Shown here piece by piece: positions 1-5,967 of a stretch of DNA of 7,010 nucleotides; within the stretch, counting starts at the first letter, position 1, and every line of letters starts with the position of its first letter. The stretch comes from CAJQQK01 sp051010015 (lineage in GTDB: Bacteria; Pseudomonadota; Alphaproteobacteria; Rhizobiales; Hyphomicrobiaceae), in contig JBPCVZ010000165.1 in the NCBI GenBank assembly GCA_051010015.1, positions 1 through 7,010 of the forward strand, given 5' to 3'. The position numbers and the translations under genes are program-made. The notes under the pieces are model-generated. The model worked only from the letters and a program-made list of their open reading frames with translations. It made no database searches and was not told where the DNA came from.

Positions 1-254
1 CACAGGATCACCGCCAGCCAGGCCGGCACGCCGAGTTCATAAAGGCCAACGAGCGACAGCGCCCCGAACACCACCATGATGCCCTGGGCGAAGTTGAAGA
101 TGCCCGACGCCTTGAAGATCAGCACGAAGCCAAGCGCGATCAGGGCATAGAGAATACCCGACACGAAGCCTTCCCAGACGACCTGGACGAAGAGATCGGG
201 GGCCTCGCCCATTTCGACAAAGGGGCCGATAAAAATTTGATACAGCAGTTCCAT
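1..254 (-). CDS. livH: LivH-type branched-chain amino acid ABC transporter permease, N-terminal part (cut by window edge)
   Basis: This is the first 84 codons of an inner-membrane permease of the LivH family, which together with LivM forms the channel of periplasmic-binding-protein-dependent importers for branched-chain amino acids and related small carboxylates. The ATG is at 252-254 and the frame stays open to base 3, so the gene continues past the left edge. After a short amphipathic start there are two hydrophobic segments, at about residues 27-48 and 56-73. Between and around them lies the family pattern YALIALGFVLIF followed by GIFNFAQG, typical of LivH N-termini. The start lies 67 nt after the LivG stop on the same strand. 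The ribosome site is weak (CGGAA about 7 nt upstream). LivM, a binding protein and LivF would be expected beyond the left edge (inference). The family is clear; the substrate is not fixed by this fragment. Confidence 0.9.
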   Translation of the reverse strand, partial: MELLYQIFIGPFVEMGEAPDLFVQVVWEGFVSGILYALIALGFVLIFKASGIFNFAQGIMVVFGALSLVGLYELGVPAWLAVIL

Positions 255-321
255 TAAATTCCGTCTCGGCAGGTCGTGCCGTCCCCATTGAGACCCAAGT
301 CAAAAAGGCCAGTGGCCACGG

Positions 322-1146
322 CTAGTCGTGCGAAACGCCCAGATAGGCGTCGATAACGTCCTGGTTCGCCTGCACATCATCAGGCGTCCCATCGGCAATC
401 ATTTCGCCGTGGTCGAGCACCACGACACGGTCCGACAGGTCCATCACCACGCCCATATCGTGCTCGATCAGCGCGATCGTCGTGCCGAGCTGCTCGTTGG
501 CATCGATGATGAAGCGGCTCATGTCGCGCTTTTCTTCGAGGTTCATGCCCGCCATCGGCTCATCGAGCAGCAGCAGTGTCGGCTCCATCGCCAACGCCCG
601 GCCCAACTCCACCCGCTTTTGCAGGCCATAGGGCAAGCGCCCGACGGGCGTGCGCCGGATATCCTGGATCTCGAGGAAGTCGATGATGTGCTCGACGAAC
701 TTGCGGTGCTCGATTTCCTCCTGCTCGGCCGGGCCCCAGCGCAGCATCTGCCAAAACAGGTTGGCCTTCATCTTGAGCGTTCGGCCTGAGACGATGTTGT
801 CGAGCGTCGACATGCCACGAAACAGCGCCACGTTCTGGAAGGTGCGGGCGATGCCCTGGGTCGCGGCAATGTGCGGGCGCATCTGCTTGCGCGCGACGCC
901 CTGATAGGTGATCGTGCCTTCCTGCGGGTGATAAAAGCCGTTGATGCAATTGAGCATCGACGTCTTGCCGGCGCCGTTCGGGCCGATGATCGCGCGCACT
1001 TCGCCCTTCTTGACGTCGAAGCTGACGTTCTGGATCGCCTTGACGCCGCCGAACGACAGCGAAATGTCGTCGACTTTGAGGATCACTTCGTCAGATACGC
1101 GCGCATCGCCGTTAGCGGCCTGCGCTTCAGCAACCATGACATTCAT
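322..1146 (-). CDS. livG: LivG-type ABC transporter ATP-binding protein
   Basis: This 274-residue cytoplasmic ATPase powers a branched-chain amino acid-type (HAAT family) importer. Visible motifs are Walker A GPNGAGKT (residues 55-62), Q-loop glutamine in RTFQN (about 104), a LivG-style signature LPYGLQKR (about 171-178) in place of the canonical LSGGQ, Walker B LLLLDEP (191-197), D-loop AGMN (199-202) and the switch histidine in ALIEHD (229). The C-terminus GTPDDVQANQDVIDAYLG is the usual LivG ending. The first 20 residues are a slight extension over the typical 250-260 residue LivG. Its ATG shares one base with the stop of the upstream acyl-CoA synthetase (TAATG). AGGAGG at 1157-1162, inside that gene's last codons, lies 10 nt before this ATG, favouring it over the ATG three codons later. 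Translational coupling is likely. Confidence 0.95.
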   Translation of the reverse strand: MNVMVAEAQAANGDARVSDEVILKVDDISLSFGGVKAIQNVSFDVKKGEVRAIIGPNGAGKTSMLNCINGFYHPQEGTITYQGVARKQMRPHIAATQGIARTFQNVALFRGMSTLDNIVSGRTLKMKANLFWQMLRWGPAEQEEIEHRKFVEHIIDFLEIQDIRRTPVGRLPYGLQKRVELGRALAMEPTLLLLDEPMAGMNLEEKRDMSRFIIDANEQLGTTIALIEHDMGVVMDLSDRVVVLDHGEMIADGTPDDVQANQDVIDAYLGVSHD

Positions 1147-3134
1147 TATTCGGCGGCCTCCTGCACCGGCGCAGCCGCCGCTGCGTCGACTTCCATGATC
1201 CGCACGTCCCCTTCAACGATGCCCTTGCGGCCATCCTCGAAGGTCATCTCGGTGGAGACCTGGCCGCGTGACGATCCATCGTAAAGTGCGTTGATCAGGG
1301 TTTCATAGCGATCGGCGACGAAGGCGCGGCGAATCTTGAGCGTCCGCGTTAATTCCCCGTCGTCCGCATCGAGTTCCTTGTGCAGCACCAGGAAGCGCTT
1401 GATCTGCGAACCCTTCATGCGCTCTTCCTTGGAAAGGTCGCTGTTCATCGCTTCGATTCTCTTACGGATCATCTCGTAGACATCGGGATGCGAAGCCAGC
1501 TCCTGATAACTTGCATAGACGATGTTATTGCGCTCGGCCCAGCTCGACACAGAGTTCATGTCGATATTGATCATCGCCGAGACGAAGTCACGGCCATGGC
1601 CGAACGTGACGGCCTCGCCAATCTCCGGGAAAAACTTGAGCTTGTTCTCGATGTACTTCGGTGCGAACAGCGAGCCATCGTTGAGCTTGCCGACATCCTT
1701 GGCGCGGTCGATGATCACCAGGTGGCCGCGACTGTCGATGAAGCCGGCATCACCGGAATGGACCCAGCCATCCGGTGTCTTGGTGTCGGCCGTGCCCTCC
1801 GGGTTCTTGTAGTATTCCTGGAAGACACCCGGGCTGCGGAACATCACCTCGCCATTGTCGGCGATCTCGATTTCCACTTCCGGTGCGGGCCGGCCAACCG
1901 TGTCGGGATAAATCTCGCCGTCCGGCTGCATCGTCACATAGACGCTCGCCTCGGTCTGCCCGTAGAGCTGCTTCAAGTTGATGCCAAGCGACCGGTAGAA
2001 GCTGAAAATTTCCGGGCCGATCGCCTCACCGGCGGTATAGCCCACCCGCAACTTCGAGAAGCCGAGTTGATTGCGCAGCGGTCCATACACAAACAAGTTG
2101 CCGAAGAAATACATCAAACGGTCGTACGGATTGACCGATCGTCCCTCGAGGATCTTCTCACCGCAGCGCTTGGCAACCGCTAGGCAGTTGCGGAACATCA
2201 TCCGCTTGAACCAGCCGGCATCCTGCATGCGCACCTGAATATCGGTGAGCTGTGCCTCGAACAGGCGCGGCGGCGCGAAGAAGAACGTTGGCCCGATCTC
2301 GCGGCGATCGGCGACGGCCGTCGCCGGGCTTTCGGGGCACGCCACACAGAAACCGGCTTCGAACGATTGTGCGTAGGAGAAGATATGATCGCCGACCCAG
2401 GCCATCGGCAGGTAGGCGATGATCTCATCGGTCTCAACGAGCTTGTCGAAACGATTCGCGTTGGCGGCGGTACGCACCAGGTTCTCACCGCTGAGGATGA
2501 CGCCCTTGGGCCGTCCGGTCGTGCCCGACGTGTAGAGCATAACGGCCGTATCGGCGCCGCTCGTCGCGTTGATCTCGCCCAGCCACCAGTCGTCGAGCTG
2601 CGTATTGGACTGGAGCTGTTCGGCGCCGAGCTTCTGCAGATCGGCGAAGCTGTGGAGGTGGGTGTGATCGTATTTCACCAGCCCGCGCGGATCGGAATAG
2701 ACGACCTGTTTGAGAGACGGGACCTGCTCGCTGATGCTCAGGATCTTGTCGACCTGCTCCTGGTTCTCGACAACGGCAATGCTGACTCCGGCGTGTTCCA
2801 GGACGTAGGCCATCTCATCGGCAACGGAATCCTGATAGACCGGCACCGGCACGCCGCCGAGCGACTGGACCGCGGTGAACGTCCAGTAGAGCCGTGGCAG
2901 GTTATCGCCGATGATCGCCACGGTGTGGCCGCGCTCGACACCGAGCGAATGCAGTCCGATCGCCAGGGTACGTACTTCATCGCGCACCTGCGCCCAGGTG
3001 TGGGTCTGCCAGATGCCCAGGTCCTTCAGACGCGAGGCCGGCCGATCAGCAAACCGCTTGGCGTTGCGCAGCAACAATTTCGGGACCGTATCAGAATCCG
3101 CGTCTAGCGGACGAGACGTCTGCGCCTCGCTCAC
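1146..3134 (-). CDS. Long-chain-type acyl-CoA synthetase (AMP-forming), first gene of the liv-type operon
   Basis: This adenylate-forming enzyme (ANL superfamily) would convert a carboxylic acid, ATP and CoA to acyl-CoA, AMP and PPi. With the GTG start it has 662 residues, within the range of bacterial long-chain acyl-CoA synthetases. In order: phosphate loop YTSGTTGRPKG (201-211), LPMAWVGDHIF (242-252), YGQTEAS (391-397), GWVHSGD (456-462), the hinge region DRAKD (476-480) and the catalytic lysine in LTRTLKIRR (K600). The C-terminal tail is alanine-rich. I chose GTG at 3132-3134 because GGAGG (3142-3146 on the complement) is 7 nt from it. The ATG two codons upstream (3138-3140) is only 1 nt from that site, too close for normal initiation. 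It overlaps livG by one base. Acyl chain length cannot be read; aromatic or branched acids are possible, and fadD is only a loose name. Confidence 0.93.
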   Translation of the reverse strand: MSEAQTSRPLDADSDTVPKLLLRNAKRFADRPASRLKDLGIWQTHTWAQVRDEVRTLAIGLHSLGVERGHTVAIIGDNLPRLYWTFTAVQSLGGVPVPVYQDSVADEMAYVLEHAGVSIAVVENQEQVDKILSISEQVPSLKQVVYSDPRGLVKYDHTHLHSFADLQKLGAEQLQSNTQLDDWWLGEINATSGADTAVMLYTSGTTGRPKGVILSGENLVRTAANANRFDKLVETDEIIAYLPMAWVGDHIFSYAQSFEAGFCVACPESPATAVADRREIGPTFFFAPPRLFEAQLTDIQVRMQDAGWFKRMMFRNCLAVAKRCGEKILEGRSVNPYDRLMYFFGNLFVYGPLRNQLGFSKLRVGYTAGEAIGPEIFSFYRSLGINLKQLYGQTEASVYVTMQPDGEIYPDTVGRPAPEVEIEIADNGEVMFRSPGVFQEYYKNPEGTADTKTPDGWVHSGDAGFIDSRGHLVIIDRAKDVGKLNDGSLFAPKYIENKLKFFPEIGEAVTFGHGRDFVSAMINIDMNSVSSWAERNNIVYASYQELASHPDVYEMIRKRIEAMNSDLSKEERMKGSQIKRFLVLHKELDADDGELTRTLKIRRAFVADRYETLINALYDGSSRGQVSTEMTFEDGRKGIVEGDVRIMEVDAAAAAPVQEAAE

Positions 3135-3140
3135 GAGCAT

Positions 3141-3147
3141 ACCTCCC
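3141..3147 (-). promoter_or_regulatory. Ribosome binding site deciding the acyl-CoA synthetase start
   Basis: On the minus strand this reads GGGAGGT and directly abuts the ATG at 3138-3140, but gives ideal spacing to the GTG at 3132-3134. A run of eight U (complement of 3149-3156) precedes it in the mRNA. The match to the anti-Shine-Dalgarno sequence is strong, so it probably selects the GTG. Confidence 0.6.
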
Positions 3148-3191
3148 TAAAAAAAAGCCGTTATTGTAGCGTATTATCGCATCTTCGCAGC

Positions 3192-3221
3192 CTTGTACTA
3201 TTGCGCTACTATCACGGTCAA
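3192..3221 (-). promoter_or_regulatory. Candidate sigma70-type promoter for the acyl-CoA synthetase-livGH operon
   Basis: On the minus strand there is TTGACC (complement of 3216-3221, 5 of 6 to the -35 consensus), an 18-nt spacer, then TACAAG (complement of 3192-3197, 4 of 6 to the -10 consensus). It sits about 50-60 nt upstream of the start codon. Alternative -10-like hexamers closer to the gene (GATAAT and TACAAT, complements within 3163-3179) lack a matching -35. This is a pattern-only call. Confidence 0.3.
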
Positions 3222-3230
3222 CTGTAGCGC
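3203..3230. promoter_or_regulatory. Inverted repeat bracketing the candidate -35, possible operator
   Basis: GCGCTAC at 3203-3209 and GTAGCGC at 3224-3230 are perfect 7-bp inverted arms separated by 14 nt, with centres 21 bp apart (two helical turns). The putative -35 hexamer of the minus operon (3216-3221) lies between them. A third half-site, TGTAGCG, occurs at 3165-3171. This geometry fits a dimeric repressor or activator site. No regulator gene is in the window, so the partner is unknown. Confidence 0.35.
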
Positions 3231-3248
3231 GGGCGGCATTATTGCATT

Positions 3249-3278
3249 TTGCACGATCCGATCATTTCTAGTGACAAT
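3249..3278 (+). promoter_or_regulatory. Weak candidate promoter for mmsA
   Basis: TTGCAC (3249-3254) and GACAAT (3273-3278, 4 of 6 to the -10 consensus) are spaced by 18 nt. If used, transcription would begin near 3285 and give a leader of roughly 145 nt carrying the nested inverted repeat at 3357-3397. The matches are modest and other starts in this AT-richer gap are possible. Confidence 0.22.
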
Positions 3279-3356
3279 TAAGCAGCCTCACGCATCGCTG
3301 CGCGCAACAAATGGAGTGTTGTGAGCGGGCGTGAGCCGCTTTAACCACGTCATTGA

Positions 3357-3397
3357 GATGCGGTGGCAAAGAACCGGTCAGCCGGTCGCACCGCATC
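3357..3397 (+). promoter_or_regulatory. Nested inverted repeat in the mmsA leader
   Basis: GATGCGGTG (3357-3365) pairs perfectly with CACCGCATC (3389-3397). Inside it ACCGG (3373-3377) pairs with CCGGT (3382-3386) around the loop TCAG. As RNA this gives a 9-bp stem, an asymmetric internal loop (7 and 2 nt) and a 5-bp capped hairpin, ending 32 nt before the mmsA ATG and leaving the AGGGA ribosome site free. There is no following T-run, so it is not an intrinsic terminator. It could be a stabilising or regulatory leader structure, or a DNA operator. Confidence 0.4.
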
Positions 3398-3429
3398 ATC
3401 CAGCCAAAACCAACCAGGGAACCTGAAAA

Positions 3430-4929
3430 ATGGCGCAAGAGCTTTATCATTTCATCGGCGGCGAACGCGTCAAAGGCACCAGCGGCCGCTTCGGCGACGT
3501 CTACTGGCCGATGACCGGCGAGGTCGCAGCCCGCGTACCGATCGCCGCACCGGGTGAAGTCCGCGCCGCCATCGACAACGCCATCGCCGCTCAGCCGGCC
3601 TGGGCTGCGACCAATCCGCAGCGCCGCGCCCGCGTCTTCATGAAATTCCTGCAACTGGTCGAGCGTGACAACGACAAGCTCGCCGAAGTCCTCGCCAAGG
3701 AGCACGGCAAGACGATCCCCGACGCCAAGGGCGACATCCAGCGCGGTGTCGAGGTCGCCGAGTTCGCCGTCGGCATCCCGCACCTGCTGAAAGGGGAGTA
3801 TACGGAGGGTGCCGGGCCGGGCATCGACATCTTCTCCGTGAAGCAACCCTTGGGCGTGGTCGCCGGCATTACCCCGTTCAATTTCCCGGCGATGATCCCG
3901 ATGTGGAAATTCGCGCCGGCGATCGCCTGCGGCAACGCGTTTATCCTGAAACCGTCCGAGCGCGACCCATCGGTGCCGCTGATGCTCGCCGAACTGATGA
4001 TCGAAGCTGGACTGCCGCCGGGCATCCTCAATGTTGTCAACGGCGACAAGGAGGCGGTCGATGCGCTGTGCGACGATCCCGACATCCAGGCGATCGGCTT
4101 CGTCGGCTCGACACCGATCGCCGAATACGTCTACCGGCGCGGCACCCATGCCGGCAAGCGCGTGCAATGCTTCGGCGGCGCCAAGAACCACATGGTGGTG
4201 ATGCCGGATGCCGACATGGACCAGGCCGCGGATGCGCTGATCGGGGCAGGCTACGGCTCTGCCGGTGAGCGCTGCATGGCGGTGTCGGTCGCGGTGCCGG
4301 TCGGCAAGGGCACGGCGGACGCACTGATGCAGCGCCTGGTGCCGCGGGTCGAAGGCCTCAAGATCGGGCCATCGACCGATGGTAGCGCCGACTTTGGTCC
4401 CCTCGTGACGGCCGCCCATGTCGCGAAAGTGCGCGACTACATCGAAGTCGGTCTTGGCGAAGGCGCCGACCTCGCCGTCGATGGCCGCGACTTCAAAATG
4501 CAGGGCTATGAGGAAGGGTTCTACCTGGGCGGCTGCCTGTTCGACAACGTCACCAAGGACATGCGGATCTACAAGGAAGAGATTTTCGGGCCCGTCCTGT
4601 CGGTCGTGCGTGCCAACGATTACGAGGAAGCACTCAGCCTGGCGAACGATCATGAATTCGGCAACGGCGTTGCGGTGTTCACGCGCGATGGCGATGCGGC
4701 GCGAGATTTCTGCTCGCGCGTCCAGATCGGCATGGTCGGCGTCAACGTGCCGATCCCGGTGCCGCTGGCGTACTACACGTTTGGCGGCTGGAAGCGCTCC
4801 GGCTTCGGCGACCTCAACCAGCACGGGCCGGATTCGATCAAATTCTATACGCGCACCAAGACCGTGACGACGCGCTGGCCGAGCGGCGTGCGCGAAGGCG
4901 CCGAATTCGTCATCCCGACGATGAAGTAG
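3430..4929 (+). CDS. mmsA: Methylmalonate-semialdehyde dehydrogenase (CoA-acylating)
   Basis: This 499-residue cytoplasmic aldehyde dehydrogenase would oxidise methylmalonate semialdehyde (from valine, or malonate semialdehyde from beta-alanine or inositol routes) with NAD+ and CoA to propionyl-CoA or acetyl-CoA and CO2. Visible features are the oxyanion asparagine in TPFNFP (N151), the cofactor-binding stretch FILKPSERDP (171-180), GFVGSTPIAEYV (223-234), GGAKNH (249-254) and the catalytic cysteine in GERCMA (C282), followed by EEIFGPV (383-389). GGAKNH replaces the ELGGK motif of ordinary aldehyde dehydrogenases, removing the usual general-base glutamate; this is characteristic of the CoA-dependent MMSDH subfamily and so supports the call. 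The length is normal for the family. AGGGA at 3416-3420 is 9 nt before the ATG. The GST-like gene follows after 42 nt and is probably cotranscribed. Confidence 0.96.
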   Translation: MAQELYHFIGGERVKGTSGRFGDVYWPMTGEVAARVPIAAPGEVRAAIDNAIAAQPAWAATNPQRRARVFMKFLQLVERDNDKLAEVLAKEHGKTIPDAKGDIQRGVEVAEFAVGIPHLLKGEYTEGAGPGIDIFSVKQPLGVVAGITPFNFPAMIPMWKFAPAIACGNAFILKPSERDPSVPLMLAELMIEAGLPPGILNVVNGDKEAVDALCDDPDIQAIGFVGSTPIAEYVYRRGTHAGKRVQCFGGAKNHMVVMPDADMDQAADALIGAGYGSAGERCMAVSVAVPVGKGTADALMQRLVPRVEGLKIGPSTDGSADFGPLVTAAHVAKVRDYIEVGLGEGADLAVDGRDFKMQGYEEGFYLGGCLFDNVTKDMRIYKEEIFGPVLSVVRANDYEEALSLANDHEFGNGVAVFTRDGDAARDFCSRVQIGMVGVNVPIPVPLAYYTFGGWKRSGFGDLNQHGPDSIKFYTRTKTVTTRWPSGVREGAEFVIPTMK

Positions 4930-4971
4930 CCACGGCGGCGCGGGCACGATCGTCGCGAAGGAGGCCCGACC

Positions 4972-5667
4972 ATGGCCGATTACACGCTCTATTACTGGCC
5001 GCTGCCGTTCCGCGGCCAGTTCGTGCGCGCCACCCTGGCGCATGTCGGCGCGTCCTGGACGGACGCCGCGATCGACGATCTGCTGGCAGAAAAAGGCGCC
5101 GAGCCGGCGCGCCAGTTGGTACCGCACATGGGCCCACCGGTGCTGACCGACCACGCCGCGGGGGTTTCGATCGCCCAGACGCCGGCGATCCTCGCCTACC
5201 TCGGGGCCAGGTACGAGCTCGTGCCGGACGACCCCGAACGCGCGGCGCTGACCGTCAAGCTGATCGCCGACGCCAATGATGTGCTCGGCGACATGACACG
5301 GGGCAACGGCGCGCAGATGTGGACGGCGGCGGACTGGCAGGCGTTCCAGCCACGTCTTGCGCGCTGGATGGCGATGTTCGAGGTGCACGGCAGGCGCCAC
5401 GGGTTGACCGCCGAGGCGGGCTTCATGCTCGGCACGGATGCACCTGGGATGGCGGATCTTGTCGTGCACATCCTGTGGGGTGTCATGACCGCGAAGTTGC
5501 CGGCGCTGCGCCCGCTGCTCGATGCAACGGCGCCGGCGATTGCCGGCCTGTCGGACCGCATCGGCGCACTCCCCGAGCAGGTTGAATTGCGCCGGCGCAG
5601 TGACGCGGCCTACGGCGATGAGTGGTGCAGCGGCCAGATCGAGGCGTCATTGCGCGCGGTGGTTTGA
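4972..5667 (+). CDS. Glutathione S-transferase family protein
   Basis: This 231-residue soluble protein has the two-domain GST architecture. The N-terminal thioredoxin-like part (about 1-80) contains the beta-strand start YTLYYWPLPFRGQFVR, with Tyr7/Tyr8 as candidate catalytic residues. It also has the cis-proline position in MGPPVLTD (P56) and a glutathione-contact pair QT in SIAQTPAILAYLG (69-70), where many GSTs have ES or QS. The C-terminal helical part (about 90-231) includes the capping-box-like segment APGMADLVVH with D162. The strong ribosome site AAGGAGG (4958-4964) lies 7 nt before the ATG. It lies 42 nt after mmsA with no terminator between, suggesting one transcript. The substrate cannot be read: it may conjugate, reduce or isomerise a reactive intermediate. 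The GST subclass is uncertain. Confidence 0.88.
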   Translation: MADYTLYYWPLPFRGQFVRATLAHVGASWTDAAIDDLLAEKGAEPARQLVPHMGPPVLTDHAAGVSIAQTPAILAYLGARYELVPDDPERAALTVKLIADANDVLGDMTRGNGAQMWTAADWQAFQPRLARWMAMFEVHGRRHGLTAEAGFMLGTDAPGMADLVVHILWGVMTAKLPALRPLLDATAPAIAGLSDRIGALPEQVELRRRSDAAYGDEWCSGQIEASLRAVV

Positions 5668-5714
5668 CGGGTGGCGGGCAGGTTTCCGATTCAGTAGGGG
5701 AACGGCAACGCCGC

Positions 5715-5778
5715 GTTGGGTTACGCGGGCGACGCCGTGCTGTTTGGATGCCGCGGCGGACCGCTAACCCAACCTACG
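5715..5778 (+). repeat. REP-like inverted-repeat element, copy 1
   Basis: GTTGGGTTA (5715-5723) and TAACCCAAC (5765-5773) are perfect 9-bp inverted arms. The pairing continues with GCGG (5725-5728) against CCGC (5761-5764) after one bulged C at 5724. The right end carries the extra flank CTACG (5774-5778), which the left end lacks, so the element has a direction. The 32-nt interior is GC-rich and includes the palindrome GCCGCGGC (5750-5757). This looks like a dispersed intergenic repeat, but its genome copy number cannot be seen here. Confidence 0.6.
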
Positions 5779-5819
5779 AGCCTTCAATCAATTCAAATCA
5801 CTGCGACCGATCTTTCACA

Positions 5820-5886
5820 CGTAGATTGGGTTAGCGCGGCCCATCGGCAGCGGTGTGCGGGGGCCTCGATCCGCGCGTAACCCAAC
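5820..5886 (-). repeat. REP-like inverted-repeat element, copy 2 (opposite orientation)
   Basis: TTGGGTTA followed by GCGCGG (5826-5839) pairs with CCGCGC, one bulged G at 5877, then TAACCCAA (5871-5885), giving 14 bp with a single bulge. The CGTAG flank is on the left (5820-5824), whereas copy 1 has it on the right, so the two copies are inverted relative to each other. CGTAGATTGGGTTA (5820-5833) matches the complement of 5765-5778 at 13 of 14 positions. The 31-nt interior differs in sequence from that of copy 1. Confidence 0.6.
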
Positions 5887-5967
5887 AGCGGTGGCGCGTT
5901 GGATTGAGGCTGGATCAGTCACATCGCAATACGGTCAACGCCGGGGCAGCCTTGAACGGCGGTGCCC

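Larger units (their letters stand above)
5668..5967. other. Convergent intergenic region with no gene
   Basis: This 300-nt gap separates two genes that face each other. I see no credible coding frame. It is dominated by two REP-like hairpin elements (5715-5778 and 5820-5886) separated by a 41-nt AT-richer spacer. A degenerate further copy of the core, GTTGGATT, is at 5898-5905. No classic hairpin plus T-run terminator is visible for either gene, so the repeats may act as the bidirectional 3' boundary (inference). Confidence 0.7.

Noticed and set aside
311..321. GTGGCCAC palindrome in the livG-livH gap as a terminator
   Set aside because: It is a short 8-bp palindrome without loop or T-run, within a same-strand operon gap of 67 nt.
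328..789. Long plus-strand open frame opposite livG
   Set aside because: It is in the complementary codon phase of livG, so it is an antisense shadow created by codon bias. The peptide is rich in His, Arg and Asp with no domain.
1380..3107. Two long plus-strand frames (1380-2183 and 2367-3107) opposite the acyl-CoA synthetase
   Set aside because: Both are in the complementary phase of the real gene, whose catalytic motifs are intact throughout.
3149..3156. Run of eight A (U8 on the minus-strand transcript) as a terminator or attenuator before the acyl-CoA synthetase
   Set aside because: No stable hairpin precedes the U-run on the minus strand, and it lies immediately before the ribosome site of that gene. 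It may only keep the site unstructured.
4176..4194. Possible loss of function in MmsA because GGAKNH replaces the ELGGK general-base motif
   Set aside because: This substitution is characteristic of CoA-acylating methylmalonate-semialdehyde dehydrogenases, and the catalytic cysteine at residue 282 is present.
3268..5469. A 733-codon open frame on the minus strand opposite mmsA and the GST-like gene
   Set aside because: Its triplets are exact reverse complements of the mmsA and GST codons: both genes and the 42-nt gap keep the same phase. Stops would need TTA, CTA or TCA codons in the sense genes, which GC-rich genes avoid. It has no recognisable domain and no ribosome site of note.
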